Part shown: one piece after another, positions 15,990 through 23,888 of the stretch | Layout of the letters: each line of letters begins with the position of its first letter | How positions within the stretch are numbered: position 1 is the first letter of the stretch | Assembly (NCBI GenBank): GCA_902612125.1 | Contig: CACMBV010000009.1 | Span: 1 to 64,000 of the forward strand | DNA length: 64,000 nt | Direction: 5' to 3' | DNA from: an uncultured Verrucomicrobiota bacterium | GTDB lineage: Bacteria; Verrucomicrobiota; Verrucomicrobiia; Opitutales; Seribacteraceae | Notes under the pieces: model-generated | The model's database searches: none | The model's input: only the letters and a program-made list of their open reading frames with translations | Told to the model about the DNA's origin: nothing | Translations under genes and position numbers: made by a program

Positions 15990-18278
15990 TCAACTTTTTT
16001 CGAAGGCCTTGAGAAACATAGCCATGGTTTCAATTTCAGTTTCGTCCACCAAAGAAGGCTTGCCAGGTTTCTGCCATTCTCTTGAAACTTTGTCGAGTTG
16101 CCTGACAAAAGGAGAATAAATGTGGTCATTTGGAAAATTGATCTCTTTCGACCCATGCAGAGTGGTAACTTTAAGATGACCACCCGCTTCCTGACCCAGG
16201 GTATTAAGAGCGTAAATCCTTCCCTCCGTTCCGATTATCTCAAGTTGTCTTCGGGGCAAGGGGTCCGGGCAATTGTATCCACATTGAACGGTGCCCAAGA
16301 TTCCACACCGTGTTTTAAACTGAGCAATCGCTCCATCGTCAACCGCTGACTCTTTTTGAGAGTAGGAATGCACGAGATTCTGTCTTTCCAGAGTAATTGA
16401 TTGAAAGGAGGTGCGTAAGAGAAAGGAACACAAATCAAGACCATGTGGGATTAAGTCAATGGAAGCTCCACCGCCCGCAGCCTGTCTATCGATCCGCCAA
16501 TTCACGGAGGATCTTGACCAGTCCTCAGACAACCAGCACGCATAATGAATGCGAATCTGAGTGACTTGTCCCAATTCTCCTTTGGCAAGAAGGGTTTTGA
16601 TGAGTTGGTGGGCGGGGTGATACCTTTGGTTGTAAGCCGACTTCAGGCGTACGCCGGCTTCCTTGCAGAATGAAACGGCTTTACGCAGATCTTTCAAATT
16701 GGTACAGATTGGTTTTTCACAAAGAATATTGATCCCAAGACTCGAGGCTTGCTCGATAATTCGAAGGTGCTGGTCGTTCGGAGTTGAAATATAAATGGCA
16801 TCCAGTGCGGATGGATCTTCCAAGTCTTCGAGCGAAGAGCGGCATTCGATTTTCTCCCCGAAATCCCCAGTGAATTCTGCGAAAGCTTGCGGGTCAGAAT
16901 CTATTATTGCTCGAAGGGAAGAATGCGGACTGTATTGGAAGGAGGGAATCATGAAATCGTTGGCTACCCAACCCATGCCCACCACCCCCCACTTGATTGG
17001 TAAATTCGCGACCGTTGAAAAAAAAGAAGGTTGCATAACCCTAAAGTCAATGCTTCCGGAAAGATACATGGGGCCGTCCGACGGCAATTTCGGGCTATCC
17101 ATGGAGGTTCTTTTCGTGGCTAAGTCGAACTCCTTCCTGAAAAGGTCATCGGGCCATTGCATAGATAATTCATGGGCTGAGTTTTCAGCCGCGAAGGGGG
17201 AGGCAACGAAAAAAGCCTCTTTCAAAAGACCGAGTGTAGGATCTGGAGGGGAATTTTTGGTCGAAGACTGAACAATGTATATAGCTTCATCAGTGGAGAG
17301 GTATTGCAATGACGAATCAATTGAATCCAAAAAGTCGTTCGCCAATTCCAAATCCGATCCGATTTGCAGGTAGGTATCATCACTGAACAAAGATTGATAT
17401 TTCTCCCTGGTTAAAGGATATCCTGAAACTATTCCGTGTTCCTGATCCGACAGATGTGCGTGGCCAATCAGAATTTGGCTTCCGCGACAGAAATTTGAGG
17501 AAATACGGTCAATTATTTTTTGTTTATTTTTAAAAAAATAAAAAGCATCGTGACAAAAAAAGGAAGCGGAACCGCAGGAAGTGGAAAAAGGAAACATTTT
17601 ACCAGACTCAAGGTCAGCGGCGATCATTGGAAAAGATTGAACCAATCTCGCTTTTCTGGAAATCCACAACTTAGAAAATACAAAATCTACGCAAATTCCC
17701 TGAATACCCATTTGTTCAAGAATGGATGAGAAGTGACCAATTCCGCAACACAGATCAACAAAAAGGTTTGCAGGATCAAGAAAATTATTGAGCAATCCCA
17801 AACCTGAAAAGAAACTCGGGGTGTTTGGCCTGAGTTGAAAATATTGGCAAACTCTGCCATAGTTCAAGGCTTCCATCGTACCACTTGCGTCAAAGGTATT
17901 GTCAGGATTGAGCAAGTAATTTTCAGCGATTTCAAGGGCTATTTCAAAGCGGGGAAATTGAAGAGCGTAATTATCTGAGTCAGAAAGGGCGTAAGCCAAA
18001 GCATGGGCCCATTTGCAGTCTCGAATCTCAGTGCAAATTTTTTTGGCCAAGTCGTGCCTGCTTGCATTTAAAAAAATGATTCCGTCAATTTGTGGCCATC
18101 CTTCGAAAGAGGGATTTTGGGTGTCTTTCCAGAAGCCCCATGGCTCTTGACCGGGAGCGTTGGGAATGGGTTCGAAAATAAGCTCAGAGCAAGTATTCGG
18201 ATCATATAGTTTGGGGAGACCAGAAGAATTAGTATTAAATCCAGTAGAAGAACTCCGATGAGGTTCTATCTTGATCAT
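15990..18278 (-). CDS. Methyltransferase - Gfo/Idh/MocA oxidoreductase fusion
   Basis: A 762-residue two-domain protein. Residues about 165-335 form a SAM-dependent methyltransferase, with motif I FVDLCCGIGHFSSIL (173-187). Residues about 428-760 form a Gfo/Idh/MocA NAD(P)-dependent oxidoreductase, with the Rossmann start WGVVGMGWVANDF and the EKP motif at 521-523. The N-terminal ~160 residues have no family I recognise. The frame is continuous, so this is a real fusion. In vertebrates, gadusol is made from a sugar-phosphate-cyclase product by MT-Ox, also a methyltransferase-oxidoreductase fusion, which makes the nearby cyclase notable. The start overlaps the HD-domain gene stop (ATGA). Confidence 0.82.
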   Translation of the reverse strand: MIKIEPHRSSSTGFNTNSSGLPKLYDPNTCSELIFEPIPNAPGQEPWGFWKDTQNPSFEGWPQIDGIIFLNASRHDLAKKICTEIRDCKWAHALAYALSDSDNYALQFPRFEIALEIAENYLLNPDNTFDASGTMEALNYGRVCQYFQLRPNTPSFFSGLGLLNNFLDPANLFVDLCCGIGHFSSILEQMGIQGICVDFVFSKLWISRKARLVQSFPMIAADLESGKMFPFSTSCGSASFFCHDAFYFFKNKQKIIDRISSNFCRGSQILIGHAHLSDQEHGIVSGYPLTREKYQSLFSDDTYLQIGSDLELANDFLDSIDSSLQYLSTDEAIYIVQSSTKNSPPDPTLGLLKEAFFVASPFAAENSAHELSMQWPDDLFRKEFDLATKRTSMDSPKLPSDGPMYLSGSIDFRVMQPSFFSTVANLPIKWGVVGMGWVANDFMIPSFQYSPHSSLRAIIDSDPQAFAEFTGDFGEKIECRSSLEDLEDPSALDAIYISTPNDQHLRIIEQASSLGINILCEKPICTNLKDLRKAVSFCKEAGVRLKSAYNQRYHPAHQLIKTLLAKGELGQVTQIRIHYACWLSEDWSRSSVNWRIDRQAAGGGASIDLIPHGLDLCSFLLRTSFQSITLERQNLVHSYSQKESAVDDGAIAQFKTRCGILGTVQCGYNCPDPLPRRQLEIIGTEGRIYALNTLGQEAGGHLKVTTLHGSKEINFPNDHIYSPFVRQLDKVSREWQKPGKPSLVDETEIETMAMFLKAFEKS

Positions 18279-19177
18279 GAAATTAATCCAAAGGATTTTA
18301 ATGTATCCAGTTGAAAGCTTTTGACTGGCCCGTCATGAATGAGATCCAGTTCTTCGATGGCATGGGTAACTGAGAAACTATGGGCTGTTTCGTAATACTG
18401 CATTTGTAATACCCGATCCAAACAGTCAGCCGCATGGAATGCTTTGGCAACCGGAGAGGAGGCCTCTTCGATTTCTTTAAAAAGACGGGATATCTTAGAA
18501 TTCGTGCGACTCGAAAGGCTTGACATGGCAAGAGATCTTGCTGATTCGATTGATTTGGTAAGATGGTTTCCCAACAGACATTCTCCTGCATATCCAGAGT
18601 CTGGCAGGGTCAAGTTATGTAGATGATGAAAAAGACCAATTAAAAAAGAGTCAGTTGGGTCACTGCCATAGAATGGAGAAAGTAAAAATGCATAGGCAGC
18701 GACCATCATGCAATGATCAGCATGAGACTCGACCGGATATAAAACGACCCTGGGCTTACCCGGGGTGGTGGGACCCGCTCTTGGTTGTGAAATGAGACCA
18801 TTAACTAATTTATTTGAACGAAGTTTGGGATCGTCAAACGAAACCAAACTATTACTGGTTTCAAGTCTGAGATTTATTTTCAGGGCATCGAGTTCGACCT
18901 GAAACGAATCGATCGTTTCCCGGAAGATGTTGAGTATTTGGTCGGCAGTCAAACCGACGGAGCTGAGGTTGTTGTAATTTAAGAATCCCAGCCTGGAACC
19001 AGCCAGAAACATGGTAACCAGTTGTTCAATTGATTTGTCGGAATTCGGTGGATCGCAATACTCAACTGCCACTGCGAACGCAGCTTCAGCAAAAGACAAA
19101 CCATTCGAGGTGTTGGACTTAATCCTTTTGAGCTCATTGAGTTCTTTAAAAAGAGAAAGGGCGTGAGTCGGATGCAT
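18275..19177 (-). CDS. HD-domain-like protein, possible phosphohydrolase
   Basis: A 300-residue protein. Its C-terminal half looks like an HD-superfamily domain: VESHADHCMMVAAYA (H152, H155), a central GLFHHLHNL (H184-H185, where classical members have HD) and AFHAADCLDRVLQ (D251/D254). The pattern is closest to nucleotidase-type HD proteins, with the helix order conserved. The N-terminal ~130 residues are helical and not recognised. If active, it could remove a phosphate from the cyclitol intermediate before or after glycosylation; this is inference. It starts 24 bases after the cyclase stop and overlaps the fusion gene by four. Confidence 0.6.
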   Translation of the reverse strand: MHPTHALSLFKELNELKRIKSNTSNGLSFAEAAFAVAVEYCDPPNSDKSIEQLVTMFLAGSRLGFLNYNNLSSVGLTADQILNIFRETIDSFQVELDALKINLRLETSNSLVSFDDPKLRSNKLVNGLISQPRAGPTTPGKPRVVLYPVESHADHCMMVAAYAFLLSPFYGSDPTDSFLIGLFHHLHNLTLPDSGYAGECLLGNHLTKSIESARSLAMSSLSSRTNSKISRLFKEIEEASSPVAKAFHAADCLDRVLQMQYYETAHSFSVTHAIEELDLIHDGPVKSFQLDTLKSFGLIS

Positions 19178-19201
19178 GTAAGTTGTTCATGAGGAATTCA
19201 A

Positions 19202-20416
19202 TTATAGAGAAGACCCTAACTCTTGAGAAAGAGATTCGAGCTCATTAATTGAATCACGCATAATCTTTTGTGAGATCGAATGAACATTAATTGGATGACC
19301 GGGAGATTCGATCAGGGTAACAGTTAAAATTCCCCCGAGATGTTGTCTAAATTCTTCCAACCCCATAAGAATTACGTCAGTATTTCTCATTAATGGATGG
19401 AAAGTGGGGAGACCCATGTCAGCCAGGCATTTTATGGCCTTGTGGCAATAATCAGTAGCCAAACCGTGCACTTTTGAACTGTAAATGCAGTCCAAGGCAA
19501 CCCCGATGGCTACTGCTTCTCCGTGCCTTATTTCGTACTTGGAGAGAGGTTCAAGTTTGTGAGCAGACCAGTGTCCAAAATCCAAGGGTCTGGCAGTTTC
19601 CGATTCGAAGGGATCTCCCCCTTTGGTAATGTGATCCAAATGAAACAATACCGATTGGGTAATGGCCTCCTTACATATCGCTGGATTTCTTTTGTTGATA
19701 TCGAATGCGTGAGCACATAACCAAGAGAACTTTTCAGGACTTTTCAATAAGAACACTTTCAATGCCTCACTGAAACCACAATGGAAATCCCTGTCGGAGA
19801 GTGATTCAAGAATACCGTAATCATTAATTACTCCCCATGGAACGCTGAAAGAGCCCAACCAGTTTTTTTTGCCAAAATGATTGATTGCATTTTTGACGCC
19901 GACCCCTGAATCAGCCTGTGAAAGGGTAGTGGCAGGGACTCGGATAATTCTGATTCCACGGTGGGCAAGGGCAGCAGCATAACCAACGGAATCTAGAGCG
20001 GCCCCACCGCCAATTGCTAAAACATAGCTTCTCCTGTCCAAATCATCATAATTGAAGGAAGTCCACATTTCTTCAATGATTTGGTTATTCATTTTGGAGT
20101 TTTCTCCCCCGGGGGTTGTATGAAAGCCCCTGTAATCAATTGATGAAGAGTTGGTCAAAAGATTATCGATGGATTCAACTTTCTCGGGAGAAAATTTCAA
20201 AACCCCGGAGTCAATCCAAGCCTGAACTTTTGGCAAAGTTTCGTTAGACCGTTCAAATAAATCTTCCAAGACTCCAAAATCGCTGGAAAATAAATTTTGA
20301 CTCGAGCGAAGTCTGATTGTGAATGGCACATTGAAGTTGACATTTTTCGAGGGCAGGGATTTTGGATGGTTATCGTCACAAAAGAGGAGAGTGTTATCTT
20401 GAATTGAATTATTCAC
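19202..20416 (-). CDS. EboD-like sugar-phosphate cyclase (3-dehydroquinate-synthase superfamily)
   Basis: A 404-residue protein with the NAD-binding GGGAALDSVGYAA (136-148) and the block RVPATTLSQADSGVGVKNAI. Metal-ligand positions of the superfamily are kept: E217 (GFSEALK), H282 (DFGHWSAHKLE) and H298 (RHGEAVAIG). The phrases SGVGVKNAINHFGKKNWLG and ARPLDFGHWSAHKLE are those of EboD-type homologues rather than AroB. The superfamily converts sugar phosphates such as sedoheptulose 7-phosphate or DAHP into cyclitols. It is the first gene of the operon, starting with GTG. No other Ebo gene (EboA, B, C, E or F) is nearby, so it probably feeds this local pathway. Substrate preference is unresolved. 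Confidence 0.85.
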   Translation of the reverse strand: MNNSIQDNTLLFCDDNHPKSLPSKNVNFNVPFTIRLRSSQNLFSSDFGVLEDLFERSNETLPKVQAWIDSGVLKFSPEKVESIDNLLTNSSSIDYRGFHTTPGGENSKMNNQIIEEMWTSFNYDDLDRRSYVLAIGGGAALDSVGYAAALAHRGIRIIRVPATTLSQADSGVGVKNAINHFGKKNWLGSFSVPWGVINDYGILESLSDRDFHCGFSEALKVFLLKSPEKFSWLCAHAFDINKRNPAICKEAITQSVLFHLDHITKGGDPFESETARPLDFGHWSAHKLEPLSKYEIRHGEAVAIGVALDCIYSSKVHGLATDYCHKAIKCLADMGLPTFHPLMRNTDVILMGLEEFRQHLGGILTVTLIESPGHPINVHSISQKIMRDSINELESLSQELGSSL

Positions 20417-20659
20417 ACACTTAGAACGAAGAAAGAATATTAAAAGTTTAACACAGGACTCAGAAGTAAGTAAATTTTATGTGAGCAGATAAGTCAGATT
20501 ATATTTCATTTGAGATCAATTTTCTATGATTTTCTTGCCGGGGTTTCTTACAATTTCACGCAAGGACATCAAAAAACGAATAGCGATACTTAAATTTTTA
20601 GTACAACACAAATTTTACCTAAGCATATCCCCTTACAAACCTATAAACATAAGAACTAA

Positions 20660-21808
20660 ATGAAATACTTGGTAAGTTTACTATTCAGTCTGTTTTGCAG
20701 TGCATCTCTGGTTGGTATTCATCCAGTTAAATTCGAAATGCAGCTGTTGGCTGTGGATGCAAATGAAGGCCTTGCCGTTGCTGATTTTGACAAGGATGGA
20801 AAGCTCGATGTCTCCGCCGGTCGCAACTGGTACCGGAACCCTGGAAAGTCCGGAGCCTGGGTTCCCAGACCCCTGCGCATAATCGAAGACAGAGGGGGCT
20901 ATGCCCACTCCAATGGCGAACATGCTTACGATGTCGATGGCGACGGCTGGATCGATGTCATATCGAACAGTTTTTGGCTGCCTGAAGTGCACTGGTATCG
21001 AAATCCGGGAGAAAAAGGTCTGAAGTGGGGCCGGTTATGGGAGCAGAATCTATTGATTGATACCCGGCAGAAAACCAACGAACTCTGCCAGTTTCTTGAT
21101 ATTGACGGTGACGGCAAACGCGAATGGATTGCCAACCAATGGAACAAGCAGGCACCCATGATGGTCTGGTATCAGGATGAAAAAGGAAAATTCAAAGGTC
21201 ACACAATTGGGCCACAAAGCGGACATGGGATCGGATTTGGGGATCTAAACAATGACGGACGAAGTGATATTGTGATCGGTACGGGCTGGTACGAAAGACC
21301 AAAGGGTGATCCGTATGCTGGACCATGGAAGTATCACCCAAGCTGGACCATGAGTTTGTCCTGTCCGGTGCTGATTCGCGACCTCAATGACGATGGCAAG
21401 AGCGATCTGATATGGGGTAAAGGGCATGATTACGGTGTATTCGCATGGCTGGGCAAGGGCTTTGATAATGACGGAAACTTTCTTTACGATGAAGTCAAGA
21501 TCGACGATTCATTCAGTCAGGCACATGCACTACACTTCGCCGATCTGGACGGCGATGGGGTCGATGAATTGATTACCGGTAAGCGTGTTTACGGACATAA
21601 TGGACGGGATCCGGGTGCCGATGATGTTCCGGTGGTGATGTACTACACTTGGGACAAAGAGTTCAAGAATCTCAGCAAGCAGGTTGCGGCCAAAGGAGCT
21701 GGTATCGGATTACATATTGTCACTGCCGACCTCGATGGAGACGGCGATCTTGAGATCGTCGTACCCGGTAAAGAAGGTACCCAGATTCTCTGGAATATGC
21801 AAATATAG
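20660..21808 (+). CDS. Exported FG-GAP/VCBS-repeat propeller protein
   Basis: A 382-residue protein with a signal peptide (to about residue 18, ending SASLVG). At least seven Asp-rich calcium-loop repeats follow: DFDKDGKLDV, DVDGDGWIDV, DIDGDGKREW, DLNNDGRSDI, DLNDDGKSDL, DLDGDGVDEL and DLDGDGDLEI, each before a strand such as WYRNPG. This is a beta-propeller of the integrin-like FG-GAP type, common in secreted PVC proteins, probably binding a ligand or glycan. Its stop is directly adjacent to the stop of the convergent gene at 21809. It diverges from the biosynthetic operon across 243 bases. Confidence 0.85.
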   Translation: MKYLVSLLFSLFCSASLVGIHPVKFEMQLLAVDANEGLAVADFDKDGKLDVSAGRNWYRNPGKSGAWVPRPLRIIEDRGGYAHSNGEHAYDVDGDGWIDVISNSFWLPEVHWYRNPGEKGLKWGRLWEQNLLIDTRQKTNELCQFLDIDGDGKREWIANQWNKQAPMMVWYQDEKGKFKGHTIGPQSGHGIGFGDLNNDGRSDIVIGTGWYERPKGDPYAGPWKYHPSWTMSLSCPVLIRDLNDDGKSDLIWGKGHDYGVFAWLGKGFDNDGNFLYDEVKIDDSFSQAHALHFADLDGDGVDELITGKRVYGHNGRDPGADDVPVVMYYTWDKEFKNLSKQVAAKGAGIGLHIVTADLDGDGDLEIVVPGKEGTQILWNMQI

Positions 21809-22699
21809 CTAAATTTGGTCGAGAAATTCATGGAGTTCTGCCCCTGCATTTAAATTTTCGATCCAATGACTGGGAATGGATGCCATACCGTTGGCTGCCC
21901 CCAGAAGCATGCCTAAAACTAAACCGCGGGCACAGTTATCTCCTCCTGCCATCGCGTTCTCAATAAATGCAGTTTCGATATTATCTCCATGTTTTAGGGC
22001 AAGGAAAAGAACCGAGGGGAGGGCGGATGAAATGGAACAGGCGGGTCCAAGCTTGTTGATTGCGTACACAGCCCTTTCTTCGAGAACGGAGTTAGCCTGG
22101 GCAAGTGCCCATTCAGGTGCGGTTTCCCGGAGGGTATCCAGCAGATTGGCTCCATGGATGAGCCGGTGACCAGCCTGAGCAAGAAAGGTTGCGGATTCTT
22201 CCGCCTCCTTGGACCGATGAGTCAGAATGGTCTGCTCGACTGCCGCCCGTACTACTTCCTCTTCGGAAAAATCAGCAAGGAAAGTTAGCAATGGAGCAAT
22301 TCTTGCGGGCCCGGCAATCTCAACCGAATCACTGCCTCCCAAGGTTTTGTCGGATTGATTTTGCAGATTGGCCAAGGTGGATTTCGTCGCACCGTCTACA
22401 TAATCGTGGTAGTCGGGCCACATCCCTAGCCAGTCATCCATAAAACCAACAGCTTCCCATCGTTTCTCTTTTTTGAGATAATTTAGCAGGCACAAAGATT
22501 GATCGCCCACATGACCCTGGTCTCCAGCCAGTTTGCGGGGATGATAGGATTCAGGTCCAGGAGTCTTGTAATGGGTAATGCGTCCGTGTTTCTCCTCCAG
22601 CTCTTGGGTGTCATAAATCCAGTGAACCCCGAGAGAGAGGGCATCGGCGCAAAAAGTTCCGTAAAGTAAGCCTGATTTCTTGTCATTAATCATGATCAT
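21809..22699 (-). CDS. ADP-ribosylglycohydrolase (DraG)-family protein
   Basis: A 296-residue cytoplasmic protein. Family features are the N-terminal GLLYGTFCADALSLGVHWIYD, the central LTHRSKEAEESATFLAQAGH and the C-terminal MAGGDNCARGLVLGMLLGAANG, which corresponds to the GGDxD(T/N) metal-site block near the end of DraG-like enzymes. Family members remove ADP-ribose from proteins or other targets. The first acidic metal motif is not the classical one, so its substrate is open. It is a single gene, convergent with the FG-GAP gene with no gap between stops. Confidence 0.78.
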   Translation of the reverse strand: MIMINDKKSGLLYGTFCADALSLGVHWIYDTQELEEKHGRITHYKTPGPESYHPRKLAGDQGHVGDQSLCLLNYLKKEKRWEAVGFMDDWLGMWPDYHDYVDGATKSTLANLQNQSDKTLGGSDSVEIAGPARIAPLLTFLADFSEEEVVRAAVEQTILTHRSKEAEESATFLAQAGHRLIHGANLLDTLRETAPEWALAQANSVLEERAVYAINKLGPACSISSALPSVLFLALKHGDNIETAFIENAMAGGDNCARGLVLGMLLGAANGMASIPSHWIENLNAGAELHEFLDQI

Positions 22700-22832
22700 A
22701 GATCATATTCGGAAGGGATGATTTTGAAAGCTCAGCTTTTGATCAAGTTGTGAAGGGCTCTAATTCAAAGGAAAAAGAGTTTTGTCTTTTTTGTAAGAAA
22801 CGAAAAACTGTAAACTTTTAAACTATGTGATC

Positions 22833-23867
22833 ATGCCCTCTTTCTTATTATACCTTAAATTACTTTTTCCTACATGGGTGGTTTTATCATGTTCGGTAAC
22901 TGGGGATTGTCGTGCGAAAAGTGCAGTCCCACTTTTTCAGAATGGAGACCGGGTCGCGTTTGTGGGGGGCGGGTTGATGGAAAGGGCACGGTTGAATGGG
23001 TTTCTGGAAACAACTCTTTCAAAGGCCGCAGGGGCAGAAGTAAGTGGACTTAGATTTCGTAATCTCGGATGGAGCGGGGATACGGTGTATAACGATGCCC
23101 GCTCCTACTTTGGCAAACCCCAGGAGGGCAGGGATCGATTGGGGAGAATCATCGCGGAATGGAAGCCCAATGTTGTTTTCCTGAATTATGGGGCGGAGGT
23201 CGCCTTGTCAGAAGGTATGCCATGGACGGACGAACCAGAAGTGAAAAAACAATCGGCGGGAAAGTGGGAAGACAGCATGAAGGTATTTTTGGAGGGTTAT
23301 CAAAAATTGGTCGATGCAATCCAAAAAAAAGCCGGTGATAATCTCAGGGAGGTTGTGGTGGTAGTACCGCCTCCCCTTGAAAATCTCGGCCCACCTCTTC
23401 CCGATCATCAAAATAGTAACATTCGAATGGGTAAGGTTCGAGACGCCCTCGCTGGTTTTGCCAAAAGGAACCAGGCACGCTGGGTTGATCTGTTTGCCCA
23501 GATGGGCGGAGATAAGATGAACGGAAAAATCATTCCCAATCCATTGACGCACGATGGTCTGCATTTTACGGATTTTGGATATCAGGAACTAGCCAAACAT
23601 GTTTCTCACGGATTGGGCTTTCCTCCTGAAGATCCTGACTTCTCAGATTCCCTCACCCATAATTTAAGAAAAAAGATTATTGAGAAAAATCGATTGTTTT
23701 TTCATCGCTGGCGTCCCGCCAATGAAACTTATCTGTTTCTTTTTCGAAAGCACGAACAGGGTAATAACGCCAAAGAAATTCCCCAATTTGATCCCCTGAT
23801 CAAGAAACAGGAAACCGCGATTGAAAAGATGCGTAATCAACTGCTCAAAAAAGAAGCCATCAATTAA
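22833..23867 (+). CDS. Exported SGNH-fold protein of the PVC cytochrome-associated type
   Basis: Start taken at the ATG at 22833 (a GTG at 22827 adds two residues); a signal peptide of about 28 residues follows. Block I reads GDRVAFVGGGLMERARLNG, where the catalytic GDS serine is replaced by glycine (residues 45-47 GGG). Later blocks are FRNLGWSGDTVYND, VVFLNYGAEVAL and HDGLHFTDFGYQELA. The fold call is good, but the missing serine suggests it is not a normal esterase. It sits 21 bases before the large PVC heme-binding gene, and the two are probably co-transcribed. Confidence 0.72.
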   Translation: MPSFLLYLKLLFPTWVVLSCSVTGDCRAKSAVPLFQNGDRVAFVGGGLMERARLNGFLETTLSKAAGAEVSGLRFRNLGWSGDTVYNDARSYFGKPQEGRDRLGRIIAEWKPNVVFLNYGAEVALSEGMPWTDEPEVKKQSAGKWEDSMKVFLEGYQKLVDAIQKKAGDNLREVVVVVPPPLENLGPPLPDHQNSNIRMGKVRDALAGFAKRNQARWVDLFAQMGGDKMNGKIIPNPLTHDGLHFTDFGYQELAKHVSHGLGFPPEDPDFSDSLTHNLRKKIIEKNRLFFHRWRPANETYLFLFRKHEQGNNAKEIPQFDPLIKKQETAIEKMRNQLLKKEAIN

Positions 23868-23888
23868 ACTTCCGTCCATCCTGAGATC

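Larger units (their letters stand above)
9790..20416 (-). other. Nine-gene putative biosynthetic operon (unknown small molecule)
   Basis: Nine minus-strand genes run from the GTG at 20416 to the stop at 9790 with gaps of 3 to 37 bases or overlaps of 4 to 29 bases, so they are almost certainly one transcription unit. Order: sugar-phosphate cyclase, HD-domain protein, methyltransferase-oxidoreductase fusion, GT4 glycosyltransferase, PIG-L deacetylase, zinc-ribbon MBL-fold protein, GNAT-type protein, YcaO protein, PlsC-like acyltransferase. None but the last shows a membrane or export signal, unlike the flanking catabolic genes. By eye the operon is more A+T-rich than the sulfatase genes to its left. 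No transporter, regulator, carrier protein or convincing precursor peptide is seen. The promoter should lie in 20417-20659, where no consensus pair was clear. Confidence 0.75.

Noticed and set aside
16795-17271. Plus-strand 158-codon frame
   Set aside because: Antisense shadow inside the methyltransferase-oxidoreductase fusion, which has strong family motifs in its own frame.
9790-20416. Operon as a true mycothiol or bacillithiol cluster
   Set aside because: No MshC/BshC-type ligase and no inositol-phosphate or malate-specific partner; only the enzyme classes are shared.
9790-20416. Operon as an ebo cluster
   Set aside because: Only an EboD-like cyclase is present; the other ebo families are absent.
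20516-20569. 17-codon minus-strand frame upstream of the cyclase gene as a possible YcaO precursor peptide
   Set aside because: No clear ribosome-binding site, no Cys/Thr-rich core (one Ser) and nothing to suggest a leader; a chance frame is more likely.
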